A stretch of DNA of 41,159 nucleotides from Persephonella sp. (GTDB lineage: Bacteria > Aquificota > Aquificia > Aquificales > Hydrogenothermaceae), in the NCBI GenBank assembly GCA_026987075.1, contig JALSNI010000040.1, positions 1 to 41,159 on the forward strand, in the 5' to 3' direction. This document shows positions 7,713 through 17,599 of this stretch, in pieces (the first letter of the stretch is position 1; each line of letters begins with the position of its first letter). The notes beneath the pieces are model-generated. The model had not been told where the DNA came from. It searched no databases and saw only the letters and a list, made by a program, of their open reading frames with translations. Position numbers and translations under genes: made by a program.

Positions 7713-8573
7713 TCACATGTAGGATTTATCAAGATATTCTATTACCGCCTTTTCTCTTAACTTGTTTAACTGAATTTCATATTCCTTTTTTAGTTTTTCG
7801 GATATCTCTTTTCCTGTTGGCTGCTGATTGACTATTTTCCTTTCTTCGGAAACTACATAAACGAAATAAACCCCATTATCTGTGGTAACTTCAAATATCT
7901 CACCAACTTTCCTTTCCCATATAGGTGTGTCAAGTTTCTTTATCAGGTCTCCTTTTTTTACCTCACCTAATAGACCTCCCTTTTCTGCTGTTATAGGGTC
8001 TTCTGAATATTTTTTTGCAAACTCTGAAAAATTTTTCTGGTTCAGGTGTTCTTTTAAAAACTGGTATTTTTCTTTAAATTTTTTATCTTTTGTGGATAAG
8101 AATATTATTCTTACAGTTCTAAAAGTTACTTCTTTACCCTCTTTTATTCCCCCAAACAACATCCGCCTAATATGAACTTGAACGTATCTTTGAATAAGAA
8201 GCTCTCTTTTTATTAGGTCTTTAAACTCTGTAAAAGATATGTTCTGCTCTTCCAATTTTTTTCTAAATTCTTCCACAGAATTTAATTTATTGGCTTTAGC
8301 TATCCTTAAAATGGCTTCTTCTACTTCGGCAGGAGAAACTCTTATACCTGATTTTTCAGCTGCCTGGGCTACTAAAATCTGGTCTATTAACTTTTTCGCT
8401 GCTTCCTTCTTGTCTTTTATTCCAAACCATCCCATTGCAAGTTCAACTTCCGACTTTAAAACTGGCTGACCATTTACAACAATAACAACTTTGTCAAAAA
8501 GCTTTAAATCACTTTCTTTTCCATAAGAAACAACTGCAAACAATAACAAAAACAGTAATACTTTCTTAATCAT
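7713..8573 (-). CDS. Periplasmic SurA-like peptidyl-prolyl isomerase
   Basis: A 286-residue exported chaperone/isomerase. The chosen start gives a clear signal peptide (MIKKVLLFLLLFAVVSYG); the longer frame from 8609 would put 12 basic residues in front and overlap glmU further. An N-terminal SurA-type chaperone region (about 20-165) contains VVIVVNGQPVLKSEVELA, and a parvulin domain (about 165-265) contains FSEFAKKYSEDPITAEKGGLLGE... pattern residues. It probably helps outer-membrane proteins fold in the periplasm. It overlaps the glmU end by 8 bp. It could equally be called a PpiC/SurA family member without implying orthology to E. coli SurA. Confidence 0.87.
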   Translation of the reverse strand: MIKKVLLFLLLFAVVSYGKESDLKLFDKVVIVVNGQPVLKSEVELAMGWFGIKDKKEAAKKLIDQILVAQAAEKSGIRVSPAEVEEAILRIAKANKLNSVEEFRKKLEEQNISFTEFKDLIKRELLIQRYVQVHIRRMLFGGIKEGKEVTFRTVRIIFLSTKDKKFKEKYQFLKEHLNQKNFSEFAKKYSEDPITAEKGGLLGEVKKGDLIKKLDTPIWERKVGEIFEVTTDNGVYFVYVVSEERKIVNQQPTGKEISEKLKKEYEIQLNKLREKAVIEYLDKSYM

Positions 8574-10014
8574 TTTTTTTCTTCTTCCTCTTTTCTGCAT
8601 AATTTTCAATAATTTTTAAGGATGCTCTTTCTACGGCAAGAGCTTTATCAGGAACATCTTTTGTAACAACAGAACCAGACCCTGTAATAGCCTCTTCACC
8701 TACAGTAATCGGAGCCACAAGCATTGTGTCACTGCCTATAAATGCTCTGTCTTTTATCACAGTCTTGTGTTTTTTGAAACCGTCATAATTACAGGTTATT
8801 GTTCCAGCTCCAATATTTACATCTTTTCCCACTTCAGCATCACCTATATATGTCAAATGCTTTGCTGATGTATTTTCTCCTATTACAGATTTTTTAACTT
8901 CAACGAAATTTCCTATCTGCACACCTTGTTTTATAACTGTATTATCTCTTATTCGCGCATAGGGGCCAATTACTGCATTGTCTTCAATTACTGAGTTTTC
9001 AATTACAGAACCAGTTAGAATTTTTACATTTCTTCCTATTTTTGAGTTTTTTATCACAGAGTTTTCTTCTATTACTGAGTCTTCGCCTATTGAAGTTTTC
9101 CCTTTTAAAACAACATTTTGGTAAATTTCAACATCTGGAGAAAACTCCACGTCAAACTCTATGTAAACAGTTTCTGGATTGTGAAATGTAACTCCTGCAT
9201 AAGACCAGAACTGTAAGTATTTCATTCTCAGGATGTTTTCTACTTTTGACAGATTCCATCTGTCATTTACTCCTATAAATTGGGTATAATCTGGAACCAG
9301 GAGTGCATAAACTTCTTTTCCCATTTGGTTGAGGAGTTTTATAACATCTGTGAGGTAATATTCCCTCTGGGCGTTGTTATTCTCTAACCTGTCTATCACC
9401 TGTTTCAGATATGGAGCATAGAATAGATAGATGCCTGTATTTATCTCATCTATCTGCTGTTCTTCATGTGTAGCATCTTTTTCTTCAACGATTCTTATAA
9501 TCCTGTGGTTTTTATCTTTTATAACTCTTCCATAGCCTAAAGGATTGGGAACTTTTGTGGTCAAGACAACTCCTGCAACCTTTTCATTACGGTAGTTTTC
9601 ACCACCTTCAGCAGGTGCTCCTTCAAAGTGGAGCATGGCTTCCATATATTTGACAGCATTTTTCAGGGTTTCCCCTTCTACCAGCGGCAGGTCTCCATTA
9701 AGAATCATAACAACTCCGTCAAAGTTTTCCCAGTAAGGTTTTGTCTGGGCAACAGCATGTCCTGTTCCCAGCTGTTCTTCCTGTTCAACATACACACAGT
9801 TTAAACAGTTTATAGCCTTCTTTACTTGCTGTTTTTCGTGACCTATCACATATATAATCTTTTCAGGATTGCTCCACCGTGCTGCAAGGGATATGTAATG
9901 TATCATTGGCTTACCTAATATGTTATGGATAACCTTCGGTTTCTTTGAACGAAATCTGGTTCCTTTGCCTGCAGCAAGTATTATAGCTATATGTTTTTCG
10001 TGATTGTGTCCCAT
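8566..10014 (-). CDS. glmU: Bifunctional UDP-GlcNAc pyrophosphorylase / GlcN-1-P acetyltransferase
   Basis: Makes UDP-N-acetylglucosamine for peptidoglycan and lipid A. From the ATG at 10014 the protein has 482 residues. The N-terminal uridyltransferase shows LAAGKGTRFRSKKPKV near residue 14; the C-terminal left-handed beta-helix carries hexapeptide repeats (IGEDSVIEENSVIKNSKIG) and the acetyltransferase site KHLTYIGDAEVG and CNYDG. The start is chosen because GAGG sits six bases upstream and because the longer frame from 10044 would run into hisG. A stretch near residues 130-145 (FEGAPAEGGENYRN) looks like a family-atypical insertion. The C-terminus is very Lys-rich. Confidence 0.96.
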   Translation of the reverse strand: MGHNHEKHIAIILAAGKGTRFRSKKPKVIHNILGKPMIHYISLAARWSNPEKIIYVIGHEKQQVKKAINCLNCVYVEQEEQLGTGHAVAQTKPYWENFDGVVMILNGDLPLVEGETLKNAVKYMEAMLHFEGAPAEGGENYRNEKVAGVVLTTKVPNPLGYGRVIKDKNHRIIRIVEEKDATHEEQQIDEINTGIYLFYAPYLKQVIDRLENNNAQREYYLTDVIKLLNQMGKEVYALLVPDYTQFIGVNDRWNLSKVENILRMKYLQFWSYAGVTFHNPETVYIEFDVEFSPDVEIYQNVVLKGKTSIGEDSVIEENSVIKNSKIGRNVKILTGSVIENSVIEDNAVIGPYARIRDNTVIKQGVQIGNFVEVKKSVIGENTSAKHLTYIGDAEVGKDVNIGAGTITCNYDGFKKHKTVIKDRAFIGSDTMLVAPITVGEEAITGSGSVVTKDVPDKALAVERASLKIIENYAEKRKKKKND

Positions 10015-10024
10015 ATTTACCTCT

Positions 10025-10660
10025 TCACATACAGATTTTCTCAAGTTTATCTATTATATCCATAACTGTCTTATTTTTTGTTTTGTAGCTTGCTCTATTT
10101 ACTATAAGTTTTGCTGAGGATGGCTGAATCTCTTCAATAACGACAAGACCATTTTCTCTTAATGTCCTACCAGTTTCTACTATGTCAACAATAAAGTCAG
10201 AAAGACCAACTAACGGAGCAAGCTCTACAGAACCGTATAGCTCAAAAATCTGAACTTTTATTCCTTTTGTGCTGAAAAAATCTTTTGTTATATTAGGATA
10301 TTTAGTGGCAACTTTTAATGAAGTGGGATTTGAAAAATATTTTTCTTTACTTTCAGGTAAACCTGCTACCATTATGGTGCATGCTCCAATTCCCAGGTCA
10401 ACAGGTTTGTAAACATCTGGTTTACTCTCTAAAAGAACGTCATCTCCTGCAACCCCAATATCTGCCACTCCGTATTCAACATAAGTAGGAACATCTTTCG
10501 CTCTGACTAATAAAAAATTGAAACCTTCTGCTTCAATGACAAGTTTTCTTGAATCTGTTTTTACCTCACCACCAAGTATACCTGCCTTTCCAAATATGTG
10601 TATCGTCTGCTCAAACAGCCTACCTTTTGGTAGGGCAACAGTTATGTTTTTTTTATCCAT
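10025..10660 (-). CDS. hisG: ATP phosphoribosyltransferase, short form
   Basis: Catalyses the first step of histidine biosynthesis, ATP plus PRPP. At 211 residues it is the short HisG form, lacking the C-terminal regulatory domain; family knowledge says such forms work with HisZ, which is not in this window. Motifs include VALPKGRLFEQT at the start, GVADIGVAGDDVL near 67-79, and the PRPP-binding DIVETGRTLRENGL near 159-172. It begins 3 bp after the minE stop and lies 10 bp before glmU. The ribosome binding site is weak, so translation may be coupled to minE. Confidence 0.96.
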   Translation of the reverse strand: MDKKNITVALPKGRLFEQTIHIFGKAGILGGEVKTDSRKLVIEAEGFNFLLVRAKDVPTYVEYGVADIGVAGDDVLLESKPDVYKPVDLGIGACTIMVAGLPESKEKYFSNPTSLKVATKYPNITKDFFSTKGIKVQIFELYGSVELAPLVGLSDFIVDIVETGRTLRENGLVVIEEIQPSSAKLIVNRASYKTKNKTVMDIIDKLEKICM

Positions 10661-10663
10661 TTA

Positions 10664-10912
10664 TCAGTTTCTACCCCTTGCAAAAGGAATACTTATCCAA
10701 AGTTGGTCAACTTCTCCGTCATTTTTCAGTTCAACTTCTATTCTCTTTGAATCAAACTGGGGATACTTGGAGAAGACTTTTATCAGGTCTTCTTGCAACA
10801 CATCAGCAAAGTTAGGGGGAAGACCTTTTCTCTCGTAAGAGAGCACCATCATAAGCCGTTCTTTTGCTACTTCAGAAGATTTTTTTCTTCTAAACAGGTC
10901 AAAAATTGACAT
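10664..10912 (-). CDS. minE: Cell division topological specificity factor
   Basis: MinE stimulates MinD ATPase and drives MinCD away from midcell so that the Z ring forms there. The 82-residue product has the N-terminal membrane-binding and anti-MinCD part (MSIFDLFRRKKSSEVAKERL, then MMVLSYER) and a C-terminal dimerisation domain with VELKNDGEVDQLWISIPF. GGAGG precedes the ATG. It follows minD by 2 bp. The presence of MinE indicates an oscillating Min system rather than a MinJ/DivIVA type. Confidence 0.92.
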   Translation of the reverse strand: MSIFDLFRRKKSSEVAKERLMMVLSYERKGLPPNFADVLQEDLIKVFSKYPQFDSKRIEVELKNDGEVDQLWISIPFARGRN

Positions 10913-10914
10913 TA

Positions 10915-11703
10915 TTACCTCCCAAACAGTCTGGCAAAAAATCCTTTTTTGGTTTCAAGTTCATTGAAAGGAACATCTTCTCCTTCTATCCTTTTAGCTA
11001 TGTTCATTAATGCTTTGGCTGCAGTATATTCGTTAGGGTGCAACACTATAGGCTCACCTTTGTTTGTAAAGTCAACCATCTTTTCTTCATCAGGAACTAT
11101 GCCTATCTTTGGTATTTGAAGTATCTCTTCCACATCTTCAACAGAGAGCATCTCTCCTTTTTTTACCTGATGAGGTTTTATCCTGTTTATAATTAGCCTC
11201 ATCTCTTTTTTATCCATAGCTTCTAACAGACCTATTATCCTGTCTGCATCTCTAACAGAAGAAACTTCTGGGTTTGTAACAACTAAGGCTTCATCAGCAG
11301 GAGCAGCAGCAGTTTTAAATCCTCCTTCTATTCCTGCAGGGGAGTCTATAAATATGTAATCAAACTCTTCCTTTACAGATTCTACAATGTCTTGTAACTG
11401 TTCTGGCTTTACAGCATCCTTGTCTTTTGTCTGGGCAGCAGGAAGGAGATAAAGAGACAAACCTCTTTTGTCTTTAACAAATGCCTTTTTAGGCTCTACT
11501 CTTCCTTCCACAACATCTACTATGTCATAAACAATTCTGTTTTCCAGTCCTAAAATCATGTCAAGATTTCTCAGACCTATGTCAGCATCTATCGTCAAAA
11601 CTTTTCTACCTATACTGGCAAGGGCAGTAGCAACGTTAGCTGTAACTGTTGTTTTCCCAACCCCACCTTTTCCTGAAGTAACGACAATTACTCTTGCAGT
11701 CAT
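10915..11703 (-). CDS. minD: Septum site-determining ATPase MinD
   Basis: MinD is a membrane-cycling ATPase that recruits MinC. The 262-residue protein has the deviant Walker A SGKGGVGKTT (residues 10-19), switch I with LTIDADIGLRNLDMILG, and switch II FIDSPAGIEGG. The C-terminus ends FFARLFGR, the amphipathic membrane-targeting sequence. It lacks the FlhG-type DQAxxLR N-terminus, so it is distinct from the paralogue at 3.5 kb. GAGG precedes the ATG. It sits 15 bp after minC and 2 bp before minE. Confidence 0.97.
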   Translation of the reverse strand: MTARVIVVTSGKGGVGKTTVTANVATALASIGRKVLTIDADIGLRNLDMILGLENRIVYDIVDVVEGRVEPKKAFVKDKRGLSLYLLPAAQTKDKDAVKPEQLQDIVESVKEEFDYIFIDSPAGIEGGFKTAAAPADEALVVTNPEVSSVRDADRIIGLLEAMDKKEMRLIINRIKPHQVKKGEMLSVEDVEEILQIPKIGIVPDEEKMVDFTNKGEPIVLHPNEYTAAKALMNIAKRIEGEDVPFNELETKKGFFARLFGR

Positions 11704-11718
11704 CTCTATTACCTCATA

Positions 11719-12363
11719 TTATTTTATTCTCTCTATCACTATTTGCTGATTTTCAATATAAGCTTTTTCAGGATACTCAGGTATTTCTGGATTATCTGGA
11801 GACCTTGTAAGAAAACTGGCAATCCTCAATTGCTGGGGAATAAGCTTCAGCGCCATAACTGTTGCTGTTTCATCTCCGTTTGCTCCTGCATGAACGACAC
11901 CTCTGAGTGTTCCCATTACTATTACATTTCCTGAAGCAATGACATAAGCATCTGGATTGACGTCTCCTATAATCAAAACGTCTCCATCGTATTCTATTCT
12001 CTGTCCACTCCTTAAAGTTTTATTGACCACTTTTAATGATTTCCTCTCTGTAATTTCTGGAATTTTTCTGACAACTTTTTTTGTGTTTTCTGTCTTGTAT
12101 CCTAAAACTTTTGTGTTGTATTTTTTCAGCAGCTGCTCAATCTTTTCTAACTGCTCTTCTGAAAGGTTTGTATCTTTCAAATCTAATATAGAGACAGAGC
12201 CTTTAAAAAATGCAGATGACAGTTTCTCTTCTAACTCTTTCAGGTTTTCTTCAAAAGATTTATTACTGTCTAACTTTATTAAAAGAGCTGGAACCGTGAC
12301 ACCTTTAATCTCTAATCCCAAGTCTATCTCTCTCTTGAGTAATTTTGTTCTATAAACTATCAT
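11719..12363 (-). CDS. minC: Septum site-determining inhibitor MinC
   Basis: MinC inhibits FtsZ polymerisation away from midcell. The 214-residue protein has an N-terminal FtsZ-binding domain (about 1-95, with LEIKGVTVPALLIKLD) and a C-terminal beta-helix domain (about 112-205) containing LRSGQRIEYDGDVLIIGDVN and GTLRGVVHAGANGDE, the MinD-binding region. It is the first gene of the nine-gene minus-strand operon. The ATG at 12363 lacks a strong Shine-Dalgarno; the intergenic space to lysA is only 42 bp and must hold any promoter unless transcription starts inside lysA. Confidence 0.95.
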   Translation of the reverse strand: MIVYRTKLLKREIDLGLEIKGVTVPALLIKLDSNKSFEENLKELEEKLSSAFFKGSVSILDLKDTNLSEEQLEKIEQLLKKYNTKVLGYKTENTKKVVRKIPEITERKSLKVVNKTLRSGQRIEYDGDVLIIGDVNPDAYVIASGNVIVMGTLRGVVHAGANGDETATVMALKLIPQQLRIASFLTRSPDNPEIPEYPEKAYIENQQIVIERIK

Positions 12364-12405
12364 AATATACTTTAAGCCCTATTTTCAATTAAGGAGGAAA
12401 AATTT

Positions 12406-13668
12406 TTGGAAGGTCTTTTCAGTAGATTTTTTTATTTTAGAAGCGGCAGCCTTATGTGTGAGAACATACCTGTTTCCCGTATAATTGAAAAAACAGGAAC
12501 ACCTGTATACATATACAGTAAGTCTGCAATTTTAGAAAAAATTAACCAGTATAAAGAAGCATTTAAAAGCTATCCAACCCTGATATGCTATGCAGCAAAG
12601 GCAAATTCTAATATATCTGTGCTGAAAATATTTAGAGAACAAGGATTAGGTTTAGATATTGTTTCTGGGGGGGAGTTATACAGAGGACTGAAAGCGGGAT
12701 TTGACCCAAAAAAAATTGTTTACGCAGGTGTTGGAAAAACTGATGAAGAGCTTAAGCAGGCTATTGAGGCTGGTATACTGTCATTTAACGTGGAAAGTCT
12801 GATGGAATTAGATGTGTTAGACAGCATGGCTGAAAGTCTCGGAAAAAAGGCGAATATATCTATCAGAATAAATCCTGACGTTAATCCTAAAACACATCCA
12901 TACATATCAACAGGCCTGAAGAAAAGCAAGTTTGGTATAGATATGGAAGATGCCCTAAAGGCTTATAGAACTGCTTCAAAGAAAAAAAACCTGAACATTG
13001 TTGGTATCCACTGTCATATAGGCTCTCAGATTATGGATGTATCTCCATACAGGGAAGCTGTTGAAAAAACAGTTGAGCTTGTGTTTAAACTGAAAAAAGA
13101 GGGAATAAACCTCTCCCACATTGATATAGGAGGAGGGTTAGGCATAAAATACAGACCTGAGGACAATCCCCCCTCACCAAAGGATTTAGCAGAGATGGTC
13201 ATTCCCATTGTAAAAGAGACAGGTTTGAAACTGATTATTGAGCCGGGAAGGTCGTTAATTGGAGAAGCAGGTATACTGGTATCACAGGTATTATTCCTGA
13301 AAGATAAAGGGGAGAAGCATTTTATTATTATAGATGCAGGTATGAATGACCTGCTGAGACCAGCTATGTACAACGCATACCATCATATACTTCCTGTAGA
13401 GAAAAAAGGTGAAACAGTTATTGCAGATATTGTAGGTCCTATCTGTGAAACAGGAGATTTTTTTGCAGTTGATAGAGAAATAGATAATGTGAGCAGAGGC
13501 GATTATCTTGCTGTTATGAGTGCAGGAGCTTATGGATTTTCTATGTCTTCAAACTACAACTCAAGACCAAGAGCTGCTGAAATCCTGGTAGAAAAAGACA
13601 GTTTCCATACAGTAAGAAAAAGGGAAACCTATGAAGATTTAATAAAACTTGAAGAAGAGGTGATGTGA
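12406..13668 (+). CDS. lysA: Diaminopimelate decarboxylase
   Basis: Decarboxylates meso-diaminopimelate to lysine with PLP. The TTG at 12406 is chosen because an AAGGAGG lies 8 bases upstream; the next ATG (12454) has none. The 420-residue protein carries the PLP Lys65 in CYAAKANSN, HCHIGSQI near 204, the glycine-rich IDIGGGLG near 242, EPGRSLIGEAG near 281, and GPICETGD with the active-site Cys near 347. It is divergent from minC and directly adjacent to purD, whose ATG follows the lysA stop. Lysine and murein precursor metabolism therefore meet here. Confidence 0.96.
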   Translation: MEGLFSRFFYFRSGSLMCENIPVSRIIEKTGTPVYIYSKSAILEKINQYKEAFKSYPTLICYAAKANSNISVLKIFREQGLGLDIVSGGELYRGLKAGFDPKKIVYAGVGKTDEELKQAIEAGILSFNVESLMELDVLDSMAESLGKKANISIRINPDVNPKTHPYISTGLKKSKFGIDMEDALKAYRTASKKKNLNIVGIHCHIGSQIMDVSPYREAVEKTVELVFKLKKEGINLSHIDIGGGLGIKYRPEDNPPSPKDLAEMVIPIVKETGLKLIIEPGRSLIGEAGILVSQVLFLKDKGEKHFIIIDAGMNDLLRPAMYNAYHHILPVEKKGETVIADIVGPICETGDFFAVDREIDNVSRGDYLAVMSAGAYGFSMSSNYNSRPRAAEILVEKDSFHTVRKRETYEDLIKLEEEVM

Positions 13669-14949
<1,281 letters not shown>

Positions 14950-14969
14950 AAAATATTTTTTTGTTGATT

Positions 14970-14975
14970 TATAAT
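14970..14975 (+). promoter_or_regulatory. Possible -10 element upstream of sdhA/frdA
   Basis: TATAAT in the 61-bp gap between purD and the flavoprotein gene, 36 bp before the ATG. No convincing -35 hexamer lies 16-18 bases upstream (TAGAAA is the nearest), so the promoter call is weak. A strong AAGGAGGG follows before the start codon. Confidence 0.4.
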
Positions 14976-15010
14976 AAAACCACGTTTGATTTTTAAAAAG
15001 GAGGGTTGTA

Positions 15011-16720
15011 ATGCTTACCTATGATGTCTTAATTGTTGGTGCAGGCGGCGGCGGACTTATGGCAGCACTTGAAGCAAGTAAAGCAAAAGATGTGAAGGTT
15101 GGCGTTGTAACAAAGGTATATCCAACTCGCTCACATACAGGGGCTGCACAGGGAGGAATAAATGCTGCCCTTGCAAATGTTGACCCATCAGACAGCCCAG
15201 AAGTTCATACATTTGACACAGTGAAAGGCTCAGACTATTTAGGAGACCAGGATGCTATTGAGTTTATGTGTACAGAAGCTCCAAAAAGGATATACGAGCT
15301 GGAACATTTAGGGGTTCCTTTTTCAAGACTTCCTGACGGAAGAATAGCACAGAGGCCTTTTGGTGGTGCAGGCTTTCCAAGAACCTGTTATGCAGCTGAC
15401 AAAACAGGTCACGTTATACTGCATACCCTTTACGAGCAGTGTCTGAAAAACGACGTTGATTTCCTCAACGAGTGGTTTGTAAAAGAACTGTTAGTAGATA
15501 ACGGAGAAGCAAAAGGAGTTGTTGCCATAGATATCAGGTCTGGTGAAGTTCATGTAATAAAGGCAAAGGCTGTTATATTCGCAACAGGAGGATACGCAAG
15601 AGTTTACTGGGTGAGAAACTCAAATGCTATAGGTTCTACAGGAGATGGGGTCGCTCTATGTTATAGAGCTGGTATTCCAATAAAAGATATGGAGTTTGTC
15701 CAGTTTCACCCTACAGGTCTCAGGTCTACAGGAATACTGGTTACAGAGGGAGCAAGGGGGGAAGGTGGATACCTGATAAACAACAAAGGGGAAAGATTTA
15801 TGGAAAGATACGCTCCAAATAAGATGGAGCTTGCCCCAAGGGATATGGTCTCAAGGGCTATTGAAACAGAGATATTGGAAGGTAGAGGATGGGGCGAAGG
15901 TATGATGGCATATGTCCATCTTGACCTGAGACATTTAGGAGCAAAGAAAATAAAAGAGAGACTTCCACAGATTAGAATGCTTGCAATAGATTTTGAAGGT
16001 GTTGACCCAATAGAAGAGCCAATACCAGTAAGACCAACAGCCCACTACTCAATGGGTGGAATACATGTGGAGGATTACAAAACATCAATGACCCCTGTTA
16101 AAGGTGTTTATGCTGTTGGAGAGTGTGCATGCGTTTCTGTTCATGGAGCAAACAGACTGGGAGGAAACTCTCTCCTTGATATCGTAGTATTTGGAAAACC
16201 AGCTGGAGCAGCTGCTGTTGAGTATGCAAGGAACAAACCAGAAGATAACTCCTACAACTACAAGGCAGAAGAAGAAAGAGCAAGAAAAGAGATAGAAGAG
16301 CTCCTCAAGAAAGAAGGAACAGAAAACATAAACACCATCAGAATGGAAATGGCACAGACAATGTGGGACAAAGTGGGAATATTCAGAGAAGAAAAACCTA
16401 TGCAGGAAGCTATAGAAAAAATAAAAGAGCTGAAAGAAAGATACAAAAATTTAGCACCGGGAGACAGCGGAAAGTTATTTAACACAGCTCTGATAAATTA
16501 TCTTGAGCTGGGATACCTCCTCGACCTTGCAGAAGTAATTGCCATAACAGCAGAGATGAGAAAAGAGTCCAGAGGAGCACACGCAAGAAGGGACTATCCT
16601 GAGAGGGACGATGAGAACTTCCTGAAGCACTCACTGGCATACTACACAGAAGATGGTCCAAAGATAGAGTATGCAGAGGTTAGAATAACAAAATATCAGC
16701 CTCAAGAGAGAAAGTACTGA
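15011..16720 (+). CDS. sdhA: Succinate dehydrogenase / fumarate reductase flavoprotein subunit
   Basis: The FAD subunit that interconverts succinate and fumarate. The 569-residue protein has the FAD-binding GAGGGGLMAALEA near residue 10, the covalent-FAD His42 in TRSHTGAAQGG, the active-site FVQFHPTG and RGEGG segments near 233-255, RPTAHYSMGG near 346, and HGANRLGGNSLLDIVVFG near 378. No iron-sulfur or membrane subunit gene is adjacent, so partners are encoded elsewhere. In Aquificota a homologous enzyme runs in the fumarate-reducing direction of the reverse TCA cycle; the direction here is inferred. A terminator follows directly. Confidence 0.93.
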   Translation: MLTYDVLIVGAGGGGLMAALEASKAKDVKVGVVTKVYPTRSHTGAAQGGINAALANVDPSDSPEVHTFDTVKGSDYLGDQDAIEFMCTEAPKRIYELEHLGVPFSRLPDGRIAQRPFGGAGFPRTCYAADKTGHVILHTLYEQCLKNDVDFLNEWFVKELLVDNGEAKGVVAIDIRSGEVHVIKAKAVIFATGGYARVYWVRNSNAIGSTGDGVALCYRAGIPIKDMEFVQFHPTGLRSTGILVTEGARGEGGYLINNKGERFMERYAPNKMELAPRDMVSRAIETEILEGRGWGEGMMAYVHLDLRHLGAKKIKERLPQIRMLAIDFEGVDPIEEPIPVRPTAHYSMGGIHVEDYKTSMTPVKGVYAVGECACVSVHGANRLGGNSLLDIVVFGKPAGAAAVEYARNKPEDNSYNYKAEEERARKEIEELLKKEGTENINTIRMEMAQTMWDKVGIFREEKPMQEAIEKIKELKERYKNLAPGDSGKLFNTALINYLELGYLLDLAEVIAITAEMRKESRGAHARRDYPERDDENFLKHSLAYYTEDGPKIEYAEVRITKYQPQERKY

Positions 16721-16727
16721 TTACTAC

Positions 16728-16750
16728 AGCCCCTATCTGGGGCTTTTCTT
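16728..16750 (+). terminator. Rho-independent terminator after sdhA/frdA
   Basis: AGCCCC and GGGGCT form a 6-bp stem around the loop TATCT, followed by TTTCTT. It begins 8 bp after the flavoprotein stop, a standard intrinsic terminator layout. Confidence 0.85.
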
Positions 16751-16810
16751 CACATATAGTCTCCGTGATACAATAATATCTCCAACCACTCTTTCAGGAG
16801 AAATCAGAAA

Positions 16811-17590
16811 TTGATTGAAGACAGAGAGTACGAAATTATAGAAAACAGATACATATCTGGAATAACATGGCTTCTCAGAATAAAAGCCCCTTCACTAAAG
16901 AATGCTCCTGCTGGCTCTTTTGCAATGGTAAGGGCTACTCACCACCTCCAATACGACCCTATGATGAGAAGAGCCTTTGCCATTGCTGACGTCCAGGAAG
17001 ACGAAATACTGATGTTTTACGATGTTTACGGCAAAGGAACATTGATGCTAACACACAAAAAGCCAGGAGATAAAGTATCTGTCCTTGCTCCCCTTGGCAG
17101 AAATTTCTTTCCAGAACATTACGACCATTACATACTTGTTGGTGGTGGAATAGGATTTGCGGGACTATCCCTATTTATGAAGAAACTAAAAGAAAAAAGG
17201 AAAAAATTTATAGCTATTTACGGAGTTAGAAGAAAAGAACAGCTGTCTATGCTTGAATGGATTAAAGAAAACGGCTTTGAAGATGATGTGATTGTTTATA
17301 CAGAAGACGGCAGTTACGGAGAAAAGGGGCTTGTTACAAGAGATTTAGAAGAGCTTATATCACAAAATCCCGGCACAGCCCTCGCAGTATGCGGACCAAA
17401 AGGTATGATGAAAGCAGTTATGGACGTAGCAAAAAAAACAAAAGCACCTGCATATCTATCTTTAGAGAGCAAAATGGCCTGCGGATTTGGTATATGTATC
17501 GGATGTGTAGTAAAAGACACAGAAAAAGACAGTTACGTTAGAGTGTGTTATGAAGGACCAGTTTTTGACGGTCATAAAATCCAGCTTTAG
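16811..17590 (+). CDS. pyrK: Dihydroorotate dehydrogenase electron-transfer subunit PyrK-like
   Basis: An FAD/[2Fe-2S] reductase that passes electrons between dihydroorotate dehydrogenase and NAD. The 259-residue protein starts with a TTG at 16811 behind AGGAG. The ferredoxin-reductase FAD motif is RRAFAIAD near residues 54-61, the NAD domain has VGGGIGFAGLSLF near 112, CGPKGMM near 197, and the C-terminal cluster site is C-x4-C-x2-C-x11-C starting at MACGFGICIGC near 224. This Cys spacing is PyrK-like. pyrD is not adjacent, so another oxidoreductase partner is possible. Confidence 0.82.
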   Translation: MIEDREYEIIENRYISGITWLLRIKAPSLKNAPAGSFAMVRATHHLQYDPMMRRAFAIADVQEDEILMFYDVYGKGTLMLTHKKPGDKVSVLAPLGRNFFPEHYDHYILVGGGIGFAGLSLFMKKLKEKRKKFIAIYGVRRKEQLSMLEWIKENGFEDDVIVYTEDGSYGEKGLVTRDLEELISQNPGTALAVCGPKGMMKAVMDVAKKTKAPAYLSLESKMACGFGICIGCVVKDTEKDSYVRVCYEGPVFDGHKIQL

Positions 17591-17599
17591 GAGAAAGTG

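Noticed and set aside
12364-12405. Promoter for minC (TTAATT, 17 bases, TATATT)
   Set aside because: The -10-like element abuts the ATG, so transcription would begin inside the coding sequence; the true promoter is probably within lysA or not of this type.
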